Shown: one piece after another, positions 7,636 to 13,359 of the stretch
How positions within the stretch are numbered: position 1 is the first letter of the stretch
How the letters are laid out: every line of letters starts with the position of its first letter
From: Clostridia bacterium
GTDB taxonomy: Bacteria; Bacillota_A; Clostridia; Oscillospirales; Acutalibacteraceae
Length of the DNA stretch: 14,145 nt
Direction: 5' to 3'
NCBI GenBank assembly: GCA_024699005.1
Contig: JAILQN010000343.1
Location: 1 to 14,145 of the forward strand
Made by a program: the position numbers and the translations under genes
Notes under the pieces: model-generated
Databases searched by the model: none
What the model was told of the DNA's origin: nothing
What the model saw: only the letters and a program-made list of their open reading frames with translations

Positions 7636-7878
7636 ATGTCAGACAACGAAATGCTGGAAAAACTCAGAGAAGTCATCTGTGAGTTCGTGGATCTTAAACC
7701 CGGGGACATCACCCTTGAAACGAACGTGCGCAACGATCTGGGCATGAACTCCCTTGAGCTTATCAATATGGCTGTCGCCATAGAGGATGAGTTCGGTGTG
7801 GAGATCCCCGACAGGGCGGCGTCCGGGCTGGAGACCATCGGCGACGCGATAGATATTATCAAAGAATATATGGAGTAA
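7636..7878 (+). CDS. freestanding acyl carrier protein
   Basis: An 80-residue acidic four-helix carrier protein. The phosphopantetheine attachment serine is Ser39 in DLGMNSLEL; canonical fatty-acid ACPs have D-S-L, here it is N-S-L. Helix II continues as LINMAVAIEDEFGVEIPD, the usual acidic recognition helix. The strong ribosome site AAAGGAGA lies at 7621-7628. It follows the AMP-binding enzyme gene in the same orientation and is closed off by a strong hairpin, so it is probably the last gene of this transcription unit. The absence of fab genes nearby and the presence of acyltransferase and AMP-binding enzymes argue for a specialised carrier rather than the housekeeping AcpP. It must be modified by a phosphopantetheinyl transferase encoded elsewhere. 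Confidence 0.93.
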   Translation: MSDNEMLEKLREVICEFVDLKPGDITLETNVRNDLGMNSLELINMAVAIEDEFGVEIPDRAASGLETIGDAIDIIKEYME

Positions 7879-7887
7879 GATTTATAA

Positions 7888-7925
7888 GACAGGGGCTGAA
7901 AAACCGCGGTTTTTCAGCCCCTGTC
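7888..7925. terminator. 38-base perfect palindrome between convergent genes
   Basis: The two 19-base arms are exact reverse complements with no unpaired loop in the DNA (GACAGGGGC at one end, GCCCCTGTC at the other, CCGCGG at the centre). In RNA this gives a very stable hairpin with an AAAAA/UUUUU segment in the stem. No long T-run follows on either side. It lies 10 bases after the carrier protein and 39 bases from the end of the convergent dockerin gene, so a two-way terminator is the natural reading. Confidence 0.75.
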
Positions 7926-7963
7926 CTATTGAATAATGAACTGTTTTATCGTTATGAAATGCT

Positions 7964-8554
7964 TTATATGACCGTTATCTTAAATACGTTTGTATTTCTC
8001 GGTTCATCTGTAAAACCATACCGTACAACTTTGAATATATACTCGCCGGGTTCATCTGCCGAAACCATGAAGGTGTGTCTGTCGAAGGCGCCTACCCAAT
8101 CGGGAGCGAAATCCGCAGCATATGCTATCTGTCTTTCCACGTGCAGTTTATCACTGCTTGTTTCATAATCGATATGAGCGGTGGTCAGGTTCTCTATATA
8201 GCCGAATTTAAAAAATCCGCCCCTTTTGATCCTGATGCTGAACATGTCAAGTCCGGCTGAGACTCTAAGTATTATTCTCGCGTCATTCGCAGTGATCCTG
8301 CCGTCAAAATCAGCATCGGCGGCGTCAAAAGCGTTGAGGATATCGGGAAGTTCGGAAAGACGGGCTGATTTTCGCAAGACGGCTCTTGCGTCGGCTGCCG
8401 TGATGCTTCCCTGTTGAGTTTCGACATATCCGACAAATGTAGGGACAGTTAAAAAGTCAACAGATTTTTCTTCTTGAGCAGGACAGACAGTCGAAAATGA
8501 GAGAAAAACCATTGATATGACTACGAGCAAAAATGATGTTTTTCTGATGCTCAT
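7964..8554 (-). CDS. secreted dockerin protein with an unassigned C-terminal domain
   Basis: A 196-residue exported protein. ATG at 8554 is chosen because GGAGGT (8565-8570) lies ten bases upstream and the product then starts with a classical signal peptide: MSIRKT, a hydrophobic stretch (about 8-22), and a probable cleavage after CPA near residue 26. A type-I-like dockerin follows. The second calcium loop is intact (DADFDGRITAND, residues 80-91), while the first is degenerate (around residues 44-55, VETQQGSITAAD) but keeps the ITAADAR helix start. Dockerins plug proteins into cohesin-bearing scaffoldins, so this should be a cell-surface or cellulosome-like component. The remaining 90 residues (about 105-196) look like a beta-rich domain, with no enzyme motif I recognise. 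It is convergent with the carrier-protein gene. Confidence 0.78.
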   Translation of the reverse strand: MSIRKTSFLLVVISMVFLSFSTVCPAQEEKSVDFLTVPTFVGYVETQQGSITAADARAVLRKSARLSELPDILNAFDAADADFDGRITANDARIILRVSAGLDMFSIRIKRGGFFKFGYIENLTTAHIDYETSSDKLHVERQIAYAADFAPDWVGAFDRHTFMVSADEPGEYIFKVVRYGFTDEPRNTNVFKITVI

Positions 8555-8599
8555 AAAATGCCGCACCTCCATTATGCAAAAACGGGAAATGTATTTGTT

Positions 8600-8628
8600 A
8601 TTACAACAATTGCGGTAAGTCGTTTGAA
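8600..8628 (-). promoter_or_regulatory. possible promoter of the dockerin gene
   Basis: On the - strand TTCAAA (8628-8623) and TGTAAT (8605-8600) are 17 bases apart, with four and five matches to the sigma-A consensus. It would start transcription about 40 bases before ATG 8554. The surrounding 8555-8761 gap is AT-rich and holds no gene I can support. Weak evidence only. Confidence 0.3.
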
Positions 8629-8761
8629 AATCATTGTATTGTACTTCCTTTACAATTTTATTGAATCTGCGCTTGCAACAAACTTTGGCTATCAAAGCAA
8701 ATATTTTGTTTTCAGGTGTGATGAAATAAGATATGTGTCAAAAAAACTGCATTTTTCGGTT

Positions 8762-9169
8762 TTATTTAAGTTTGAGGACTCCGAGAATCAGCAGTATGCT
8801 TTCGAATGTCAGGCTCACTATACACGTGTATCCGATCTCTCTGTGTCCGGTGGAAAATGAAAGTGCCGTCACCATAAGCGAAAGCAGTAGAATAAGCAGG
8901 GATTTTATTTTGTTCGTCCGCTTTTCCTCCGGAGCAAGCGGCTTTGCCAGAGTATCAAACGGAGCAATAACGGCAATAACGATCAGATCGCGCCAAAGCA
9001 GAACGTATTGCAGGTAGCGGAAGTCTGCGAAAGGAAAGAATCTGATCGTTATTTCACAAAGCAAAATCGCGCTTATGCTTAAAACAAGACATGTTGTCTC
9101 GGTTCTATCGTGACCGTCAGCGCAAAGAATTATATTTGCGATAAGAGTATAAAAAGCCCGTATATTCTG
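8762..9169 (-). pseudogene. membrane-protein fragment, N-terminus missing
   Basis: The - strand frame is open for 136 codons from 9169 to the stop at 8762, and is rich in hydrophobic stretches. Possible membrane segments are AFYTLIANIIL, TCLVLSISAILLCE, DLIVIAVIAPF, SLLILLLSLMVTALSF and YTCIVSLTFESILLILGVL, separated by short charged loops such as KPLAPEEKRTNK. There is no ATG in the open part; the only early start is TTG at 9064, which would cut off the first two segments, and no ribosome site precedes it. A stop codon at 9170-9172 closes the frame upstream, directly next to the end of the dockerin fragment. I do not recognise the family. It is most simply read as the remains of a multi-pass membrane protein whose 5' end was lost, consistent with the damaged genes beside it. 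A small intact membrane protein using TTG is the alternative. Confidence 0.45.
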
Positions 9170-9173
9170 TTAT

Positions 9174-9317
9174 TCAAAGGGGGGGATCGAGAGGTGCGGA
9201 AATCCTTAAAATGATACTTGCGTCGTTTGCAGTCAGGCTGCCATCGTAATCCACGTCGCACAGCGCTTCATTCAGATTTGTATACGGATCAAGTGATGCT
9301 GACCAACGAAGCACCAT
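9174..9317 (-). pseudogene. dockerin C-terminal fragment
   Basis: Reading the - strand from about 9317 gives the end of a dockerin domain: MVLRWSASLDP, which corresponds to the end of the first repeat helix, then a complete second calcium loop and helix, CDVDYDGSLTANDASIILR, then SAPLDPPL and stop (9174-9176). It closely resembles the second repeat of the intact dockerin protein at 7964-8554 (DADFDGRITANDARIILR). Everything upstream of the first repeat helix is missing: to the right of about 9318 the sequence instead codes for a kinase on the opposite strand. The homology break is sharp, so this is the tail of a larger dockerin-bearing gene, lost by deletion or by an assembly join. Confidence 0.7.
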
Positions 9318-9683
9318 ATAGATTTCGATACGGATATCAGGCTCAATAACCTTTCGTTCGTGGATGATCACGACCTTGTCGTCATTATGGGCAACCTGCT
9401 GGATAACGCGGTGGACGCGGCGGAAAAATCAGAGGACAAAGCCATATTGCTGGAGACGGACAACAGGAACAGATACGCGGTCATCGTTATAACCAACAGC
9501 TGCGACTCTCCGCCCGCGGCAAGCGGTGAAAAACTGCTGTCAACAAAGAATGACAGAACGCTTCACGGGATAGGACTGAAAACCGTAAAAAAGACGCTGC
9601 AGAAATACGGCGGCGACTACGGCTGGGAATACCTTCCGGATGAAAAAAAGTTCATCATGACGGTGATGCTCAGTCAGCAGTGA
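9318..9683 (+). pseudogene. GHKL sensor histidine kinase, C-terminal ATPase fragment (AgrC-like)
   Basis: The + frame codes for the ATP-binding domain of a GHKL-type sensor kinase, the class that includes AgrC-like quorum sensors. Kinase-like sequence can be followed upstream to about 9321 (FDTDIRLNNLSFVDDHD). After that come the N-box GNLLDNAVDAAE, the strand ITNSCDSPP, TLHGIGLKTVKKTLQKYGG as the G-box region, and the closing strand KKFIMTVML before the TGA at 9681-9683. The membrane sensor part and the phosphoacceptor region are absent, and the upstream frame runs into a stop at 9300-9302. A GTG at 9360 could begin an ORF but has no ribosome site and would leave half an ATPase domain. No response regulator gene is in the window. 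Judged a remnant joined to the dockerin fragment near 9318. Confidence 0.75.
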
Positions 9684-9694
9684 CCGAAAACACG

Positions 9695-9725
9695 ATCCCG
9701 CCGGAGTTCAGCGCTCCGGCGGGAT
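9695..9725. terminator. hairpin terminator between kinase remnant and hsp20
   Basis: ATCCCGCCGGAG (9695-9706) and CTCCGGCGGGAT (9714-9725) form a 12-base perfect stem with a 7-base loop. A T-rich stretch (TTTGTTTTG) follows on the + strand. It sits between two convergent genes and can serve both. Confidence 0.8.
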
Positions 9726-9765
9726 ACCGTTTGTTTTGTCGTTCTGTTCCTGTGGGTGGAGGGTT

Positions 9766-10215
9766 TTATTCGATCTCGAGACGTCTGCCGTCGTCTTTGA
9801 TCTCCTTCTTCTTGGGCAGATCGAGGGTCAGCACGCCGTTGTCATATTTCGCTCTGATGCCGTCCGTGTCGATACCGGAAAGGTCGAACTGCCTGGAGTA
9901 TGAGCCGTAGGAACGCTCGCAGCGGACGTATTTGCCTTTTGCGTCCTTGTCCTCATGCTCGGAATGCCTCTCGGCTTTGATGGTCAGTACGTCGTTTTTG
10001 ATATCGAGGCTGATGTCCTCTTTTTTGAAACCGGGCATATCCGCTTCAAGCACGAAGCTGTCGCCCTCGTCCCTTATATCCGTGCGGAACTGCTCCAGTC
10101 CCTTGCTGCCGAAGATATCGAACGGGTCGCCGAAAAAGTCTCTCTGGAATTTGTCGAAGTCTCTCCACGAATCCCATACCTGATTGTCCTTTTTGTAAGG
10201 TCTGAGTTCAAACAT
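9766..10215 (-). CDS. hsp20: Hsp20-family small heat shock protein
   Basis: A 149-residue small heat shock protein, an ATP-independent holdase that keeps unfolding proteins soluble in the cytoplasm. The alpha-crystallin domain spans about residues 44-137, with the diagnostic EADMPGFKKEDISLDI (58-72), and GVLTLDLPK at 127-135. The N-terminal arm has aromatic and charged residues typical of clostridial Hsp18/Hsp20 proteins. A short tail ends in RLEIE, an I-x-I-like anchor. ATG 10215 has AAGGAGGAAAA just upstream on the - strand. The 5' leader is unusual: heptamer arrays (10238-10265 and 10277-10421) lie between the gene and the CIRCE operator at 10500-10526. Heat-shock control by HrcA is therefore likely, with a leader of about 320 bases if the promoter at 10545-10572 is the true one. 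Confidence 0.95.
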   Translation of the reverse strand: MFELRPYKKDNQVWDSWRDFDKFQRDFFGDPFDIFGSKGLEQFRTDIRDEGDSFVLEADMPGFKKEDISLDIKNDVLTIKAERHSEHEDKDAKGKYVRCERSYGSYSRQFDLSGIDTDGIRAKYDNGVLTLDLPKKKEIKDDGRRLEIE

Positions 10216-10237
10216 TTTCTTTTCCTCCTTGTTTATG

Positions 10238-10265
10238 AGTTTTGAGTTTTGAGTTATGAGTTATG
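10238..10265 (+). repeat. tandem heptamer array E1 (AGTTTTG, AGTTATG)
   Basis: Four exact 7-base units, AGTTTTG twice then AGTTATG twice, with a degenerate unit (GTTTATG, 10231-10237) before and AG after. It lies immediately upstream of the hsp20 ribosome site in the - direction. No inverted partner with this unit is visible in the window. Confidence 0.85.
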
Positions 10266-10274
10266 AGGGGATTG

Positions 10275-10424
10275 TCAGTTCCAAGTTCCAAGTTCCAGGT
10301 TCCAAGCCGGCGGTAATATCGTTGCTTCTTTTCGGCGTTGTTTGCGTATTTGATTTGTTCGGATGAACGGTGCCTGTCTCAGTGTTGAGAACTTGGAACT
10401 TGGAACTTGGTTCTTGGAACTCAT
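10275..10424 (-). other. possible 49-codon leader ORF spanning repeat element E2
   Basis: On the - strand an ATG at 10424-10422 follows GGAGG by four bases and opens a 49-codon frame that ends in TGA at 10277-10275, so it covers element E2 almost exactly. The product begins MSSKNQVPSSKF and ends WNLELGTWN; both ends are simple read-through of the heptamers, which give a 7-codon period. The middle is basic and of no known type. If the hsp20 transcript starts at the CIRCE promoter this frame would lie in its leader. It could be chance; I do not call it a gene. Confidence 0.2.
10277..10421. repeat. element E2: inverted AGTTCCA heptamer arrays
   Basis: The left array has three AGTTCCA units and one GGTTCCA (10277-10304). 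The right array is three TGGAACT units with one TGGTTCT (10394-10421), the reverse complement. The core of about 90 bases (10305-10393) has no recognisable gene. The two arrays can pair almost perfectly, making a long stem in DNA or RNA. The element lies within the leader of hsp20. Confidence 0.85.
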
Positions 10425-10499
10425 TTCCCCTCCGAACGATTATCATTATACGCATTATTATTGCGTTCTTGTCACAAAAGTGTGTCCTGTTTGTAAATT

Positions 10500-10526
10500 T
10501 TAGCACTCTACAATAAAGAGTGCTAA
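10500..10526. promoter_or_regulatory. CIRCE heat-shock operator (HrcA binding site)
   Basis: TTAGCACTC (10500-10508), nine bases, then GAGTGCTAA (10518-10526): a perfect match to the CIRCE consensus TTAGCACTC-N9-GAGTGCTAA. It is 285 bases upstream of hsp20 on the - strand and 187 bases upstream of the AMP-binding gene on the + strand. Its place just downstream of the - strand promoter at 10545-10572 points to hsp20 as the target. Confidence 0.95.
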
Positions 10527-10544
10527 ATGTTTCATGGAAATAGT

Positions 10545-10572
10545 GTTTTAGCCTTTGATTTATCTTTATCAA
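10545..10572 (-). promoter_or_regulatory. probable sigma-A promoter of hsp20
   Basis: On the - strand TTGATA (10572-10567) and TAAAAC (10550-10545) are 16 bases apart. Transcription would begin near 10538, putting CIRCE at about +12 to +38, the usual place for this operator. A TATAAT further downstream on the - strand (just past CIRCE, near 10450) lacks a good -35 box and is a weaker alternative. Confidence 0.5.
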
Positions 10573-10631
10573 GTCCGACTTTGGGCGATATGATAATTCC
10601 GCAATAATTTCCTGATTTCTTTAAAAAACTG

Positions 10632-10660
10632 TTTACATTTTTGTATAATCATAGTATAAT
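10632..10660 (+). promoter_or_regulatory. strong sigma-A promoter for the second AMP-binding gene
   Basis: TTTACA (10632-10637) and TATAAT (10655-10660) are 17 bases apart. A second TATAAT at 10644-10649 is too close to the -35 to be the partner. Predicted start is near 10667, about 46 bases before ATG 10713. This makes the second AMP-binding gene and the lipid kinase a separate transcription unit, divergent from hsp20. Confidence 0.75.
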
Positions 10661-10712
10661 CTTGTGCGGATGTATATTATAGAACAAATAAACGGCTACA
10701 AGGAGATTCCTG

Positions 10713-12401
10713 ATGTTACCTTCACCCGGAAACGACAACTGTTACGAATACCTCAAACGCTGCACCGGCATTTACGGCGACGTGTGGATGATGCAGCATT
10801 TCGACGTAAGATACCGCCGGTCCGAAATACTGCGCGACATAGACGCAATGGCGGCATATTTCAAATGGGATATGGGCCTTGAACCCGGCGACGTTTATAC
10901 CGTATTCATGCCCACCACCGTTCAGGGGATCATAACTTTTTACGCCCTTTCAAAGATCGGCGTTATCGGCAACTTTATCCATCCGCTGATGTCCAGTCAG
11001 TATCTTAAGGATACCGTGGCGGACGTGGGCTCCAAGGGCGTTATGGTGCTGGATATCCTTGCCAAAAAGCACATAGAGACTATCAACAACCTCGGCGTGC
11101 CCTGCATGGTGTGCTGTTCTTCCGATTATTCCGCGAGCGTAAAAGGCGCCGCGACCAAAGCGGGCGAGACTCTGGCGCACGCTGTCTTCCCCAGGTATAA
11201 AAACATGACCTATTACCGCGACGCCGTAAAAAGGCATCGCGGCGGCTGCCCCGGGCTTGTGGGGAACGGGGACGATATCGCCGTTTATCTGAACGGCGGC
11301 GGCACCACAGGAAAGTCGAAGACGATCAAGCTCACCAACCGCGCCATAAACGAACTGGTTTACAGGGTGTCCGATCTGGACGAGATCCATGAACCCGGCG
11401 AGGAGGCGGAGGTCATAGTCCTGCCGATGTTCCACTGCTTCGGGCTCTGCGTCGCGATACACATGGCGCTGTGCAACTCCGCCAGGATCATCCCGCTCAT
11501 GCAGTTTGACGCGCGTCTTATGAACAAGCTCTGCCGCAAAAACCTTGTCGTCGGTTACGGCGGCATCCCGCTTATGTTCGAGAAGCTGATGAAGGAGAAG
11601 CACTTCGAGGGCCCGTGGCTCAAAAACGTACGCCTTATGTTCTGCGGCGGCGACGATATCTCCGACAAATTCATCGACGAGTTCAACTCATACTTTGAAA
11701 AATACGGCGCTGTCGGCAGGCTGCGTCAGGGCTACGGCCTTACGGAGATAGGCTCCGTCTGCGTCACAAACACCAATACCGAATATAAGCGAGGCTCCAT
11801 CGGCAAGCCTCTCCGCGGCGTGACGGTTCAGATCTGGGACGACGACAATAAGCAGGTCCCCACCGGGGAGATAGGCGAGATCGTCATTTCCGGTCCCACG
11901 ATAATGTCCGGCTACTACACCAAGGACGGCCCGGAGGATCTGGGACTCTATACCGACGAAAACGGCGTGGAGTGGGTCCACAGCGGCGACCTGGGCTACG
12001 TCGACGAGGACGGTTTCTTCTTCTTCGCCGGCAGGAAAAAAAGAGTTATTATCATCGCAGGTTACAACGTCTATCCCAACGACATAGAAAAGACTCTGGG
12101 CGAGCTGCCGTTCATCAAGGACGTCTGCGCAGTGCAGGGCTGGCAGAACGGCAGGTCCATAGTCAGGCTCTACGCCTCTCTCAAGACTCCCGGGGACGAG
12201 GATCGTTACCGCGAGATCATCACGAAGACATGCGAGGACAACTTCTCCAAATTCTACGTCCCGCGCGAGATAGTGTTCTGCGACGAGCTGCCCCAGACCC
12301 CGCTCATGAAGATCGATTACCGTCAGATCACACAGGTCCATGCCGACGATCCGGTCTATATCCCGCCGAAGGTAAAACCGGGACTTAATCTGCCGATTTG
12401 A
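10713..12401 (+). CDS. second AMP-binding acyl-activating enzyme with an atypical phosphate loop
   Basis: A 562-residue ANL-superfamily adenylate-forming enzyme. The phosphate loop reads NGGGTTGKSK (194-203), where most relatives have T/S-S-G-T-T-G-x-P-K: the hydroxyl residue before the loop is Gly and the Pro is Ser. Later motifs are regular: YGLTE (341-345), HSGDLGYVDEDGFFFF with the ribose-binding Asp426, AGRKKRVIIIAGYNVYPNDIE at the hinge, and Lys533 in TPLMKIDYRQI as the C-terminal catalytic lysine. The strong ribosome site AGGAG (10701-10705) supports ATG 10713. It has its own promoter and is followed by the lipid kinase gene. It probably activates a carboxylic acid for the same pathway as the acyltransferase, AMP-binding enzyme and carrier protein upstream, but it could be an independent acyl-CoA synthetase. 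Confidence 0.85.
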   Translation: MLPSPGNDNCYEYLKRCTGIYGDVWMMQHFDVRYRRSEILRDIDAMAAYFKWDMGLEPGDVYTVFMPTTVQGIITFYALSKIGVIGNFIHPLMSSQYLKDTVADVGSKGVMVLDILAKKHIETINNLGVPCMVCCSSDYSASVKGAATKAGETLAHAVFPRYKNMTYYRDAVKRHRGGCPGLVGNGDDIAVYLNGGGTTGKSKTIKLTNRAINELVYRVSDLDEIHEPGEEAEVIVLPMFHCFGLCVAIHMALCNSARIIPLMQFDARLMNKLCRKNLVVGYGGIPLMFEKLMKEKHFEGPWLKNVRLMFCGGDDISDKFIDEFNSYFEKYGAVGRLRQGYGLTEIGSVCVTNTNTEYKRGSIGKPLRGVTVQIWDDDNKQVPTGEIGEIVISGPTIMSGYYTKDGPEDLGLYTDENGVEWVHSGDLGYVDEDGFFFFAGRKKRVIIIAGYNVYPNDIEKTLGELPFIKDVCAVQGWQNGRSIVRLYASLKTPGDEDRYREIITKTCEDNFSKFYVPREIVFCDELPQTPLMKIDYRQITQVHADDPVYIPPKVKPGLNLPI

Positions 12402-12421
12402 GTTCCAAGTTCATAGTTCCA
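12401..12421 (+). repeat. tandem heptamer array F (three units)
   Basis: AGTTCCA, AGTTCAT, AGTTCCA, then AG. It starts at the final A of the TGA stop codon of the preceding gene. It mixes the units seen in array A (AGTTCAT) and element E2 (AGTTCCA). No inverted partner follows. Confidence 0.75.
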
Positions 12422-12437
12422 AGATCGGAGGTTTGAA

Positions 12438-13343
12438 ATGAAATACGTATTTATTATCAATCCGCGCGCGGGTGAGGGCGGCGCAGAGGAGAGAATCCGT
12501 TCCGAGGCAGTAACTGCGGCAGGAGCGGACAACTGCGAGTTCCACATTACGACGGGACCTCTCGACGCGACGAAGTTTGTACGCGAAAGAGCGGAGGCGG
12601 CCGGCGGCGAAGAGCTTCGTTTCATAGCCTGCGGCGGCGACGGCACCGTGAACGAGGTGTTCAACGGAGCGGTCGGCTTTGAAAACGTCTCCGTGACCTG
12701 CTATCCCTGCGGCAGCGGCAACGATTTCGTAAAAGTATTCGGTGAGCAGGAGAAGTTCTCGGATATCGGCGCCCTGCTCAAAGCCCCCTCGCAGAAGCTC
12801 GATCTTCTGAAGGTTGGCGACAGGTACGCGGACAACGTGGTCAACTTCGGCTTTGACACTACCGTGGCGATCACCATCAACAAGGAGCGCGAGAAGACCG
12901 GCCACGGCAACAAGAGCGCCTACACGAAGGGCGTCGTGACGGCTCTTATCAAGAGCATGAAGAACGAGTTCACCGTCACCGCGGACGGCGAGGTCCTGAA
13001 CCCGGAGGGCAAGGCCCTGCTCTGCACTCTCGCCAACGGCCAGTACGTCGGCGGCTCCTTCCGCTGTGCTCCGAGGGCGAAAACGGACGACGGGCTTATC
13101 GACGTGTGTATCATACGCCCCATCTCACGCCTGCGCTTCGTGAAGATCCTGGGCACCTACACCGAGGGCAAGCATCTGGACGACCCCGCCATGAGCGATA
13201 TAGTCATCTACAGGCAGGCAAAAAAGATAGAGGTCTCGGCTCCCGCGGGCTTTGCCTACTCCCTGGACGGTGAGATCATCTACGAAAACAAATTCACCGT
13301 GGAGATCGCCGAAGGCGCGATCAATTTCGCGGCGCCGGAATAA
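12438..13343 (+). CDS. diacylglycerol kinase-type lipid kinase (DgkB/YegS-like)
   Basis: A 301-residue member of the DAGK catalytic-domain family, which phosphorylates the hydroxyl of diacylglycerol or similar lipids with ATP at the inner membrane face. Visible: an N-terminal nucleotide-fold strand YVFIINPRAG (3-12), the diagnostic GGDGTVNE starting at residue 66, and PCGSGNDF (90-97), corresponding to the P-x-G-T-x-N-D motif of the family. The C-terminal half has the usual beta-sandwich pattern (NGQYVGGSFRCAPRA, then DGLIDVCII, and a closing YSLDGE). Length is normal. GGAGG at 12427-12431 supports ATG 12438. It is 36 bases after the AMP-binding gene with no terminator between, so the two are likely co-transcribed. 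It may be the housekeeping lipid-recycling kinase or may act on the product of the neighbouring acyl pathway. Confidence 0.9.
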   Translation: MKYVFIINPRAGEGGAEERIRSEAVTAAGADNCEFHITTGPLDATKFVRERAEAAGGEELRFIACGGDGTVNEVFNGAVGFENVSVTCYPCGSGNDFVKVFGEQEKFSDIGALLKAPSQKLDLLKVGDRYADNVVNFGFDTTVAITINKEREKTGHGNKSAYTKGVVTALIKSMKNEFTVTADGEVLNPEGKALLCTLANGQYVGGSFRCAPRAKTDDGLIDVCIIRPISRLRFVKILGTYTEGKHLDDPAMSDIVIYRQAKKIEVSAPAGFAYSLDGEIIYENKFTVEIAEGAINFAAPE

Positions 13344-13359
13344 AATATATATATAAGAA

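Noticed and set aside
3790..7878. A conventional NRPS cluster
   Set aside because: No multidomain synthetase, thioesterase or transporter is present; the AMP-binding enzymes resemble acyl synthetases and the acyltransferase lacks the full HHxxxDG motif. A dissociated acyl pathway fits better.
7964..8240. Chagasin-type (I42) protease inhibitor domain in the C-terminal part of the dockerin protein
   Set aside because: The strand pattern around ENLTTAHIDY and GEYIFKVVRY is loosely similar, but the NPTTGY, GxxG and RPW-type loop motifs are not there. Not enough to name it.
8558..9017. Short + strand frames opposite the membrane-protein fragment and the dockerin upstream region
   Set aside because: They lack ribosome sites and recognisable features, and overlap each other and the - strand frame.
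10500..10526. CIRCE as control of the second AMP-binding gene
   Set aside because: The + strand promoter of that gene (10632-10660) lies over 100 bases past the operator, while a - strand promoter sits immediately upstream of it toward hsp20, a heat-shock gene.
10950..12341. Two 217-codon frames on the - strand
   Set aside because: Both are antisense to the second AMP-binding gene and have no domain features.
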